From the NCBI GenBank assembly GCA_964502465.1, contig CAZCWX010000258.1, forward strand, positions 1-5,074: 5,074 nt of DNA, read 5' to 3'. A program made the translations under genes and the position numbers. The notes beneath the pieces were generated by a model. That model saw nothing but the letters and a program-made list of their open reading frames with translations. It did not search any database and had not been told where the DNA came from. Each line of letters opens with the position of its first letter. Position 1 is the stretch's first letter. This DNA is from CAZCWX01 sp964502465. GTDB lineage: Bacteria; Desulfobacterota; Binatia; Bin18. Shown piece by piece: positions 5,073 through 5,074 of the stretch.

Positions 5073-5074
5073 CG

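Larger units (their letters stand above)
4799..5074. other. Region without a convincing gene, right end
   Basis: Upstream of the operon promoter the sequence is purine-rich on the plus strand from about 4857 to 4900. It holds short A- and T-runs (4802-4807 and 4940-4945), a 6-bp inverted repeat GGACCA/TGGTCC at 4821-4838 and the 9-bp inverted repeat at 4977-5014. Two short plus-strand frames (4799-4915 and 4816-4938) lack ribosome binding sites and have low-complexity composition. No RNA gene is recognised. The only possible gene is the partial minus-strand frame ending at 4944. Confidence 0.5.

Overview
This window is mostly an ordinary, intact sulfate-uptake operon. Its left edge is the tail of a CRISPR array that runs into a cluster of tiny membrane-protein genes. 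The operon has the order sbp-cysT-cysW-cysA and is read leftwards on the minus strand. The genes look Gram-negative and proteobacteria-like: the binding protein has a secretory signal without a lipobox and aligns by eye along nearly its whole length with enterobacterial Sbp. GC content looks moderate. I cannot name the genus.

Layout from left to right. (1) Positions 5-117 hold two identical 37-bp CRISPR repeats around a 39-bp spacer. The repeats end in ATTGAGAC, so the array appears to run left to right with its leader outside the window. (2) Positions 118-761 hold non-repeat DNA with three very short plus-strand genes chained by ATGA overlaps: an 82-residue two-helix membrane protein, a 30-residue single-helix protein with a clear ribosome binding site, and a doubtful 29-residue frame. 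(3) At 762-775 the first 14 bases of the CRISPR repeat reappear exactly, followed by a decayed remainder that runs into the cysA stop codon. The array therefore seems once to have reached this point, with about 640 bp now lying inside it. (4) Positions 795-4690 or 4735 hold the operon. (5) Positions 4742-4798 hold a strong sigma70-type promoter for the operon inside a perfect 12-bp inverted repeat, with two palindromic CTCT-N4-AGAG cores that look like operators. (6) Positions 4799-5074 hold no convincing complete gene; a possible 3' end of a minus-strand gene enters from the right edge.

How the genes work together: Sbp captures sulfate (probably also thiosulfate) in the periplasm, CysT and CysW form the membrane channel, and CysA hydrolyses ATP to drive import for cysteine biosynthesis. 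The 4-bp cysW/cysA overlap and short gaps elsewhere indicate one transcript. The CRISPR and small-protein segment is convergent with the operon and has no evident functional link to it.

The most unusual material is the interrupted CRISPR tail with its membrane-protein module and the symmetric operator at the sbp promoter. The transporter genes themselves show no truncation, frameshift or missing catalytic motif.
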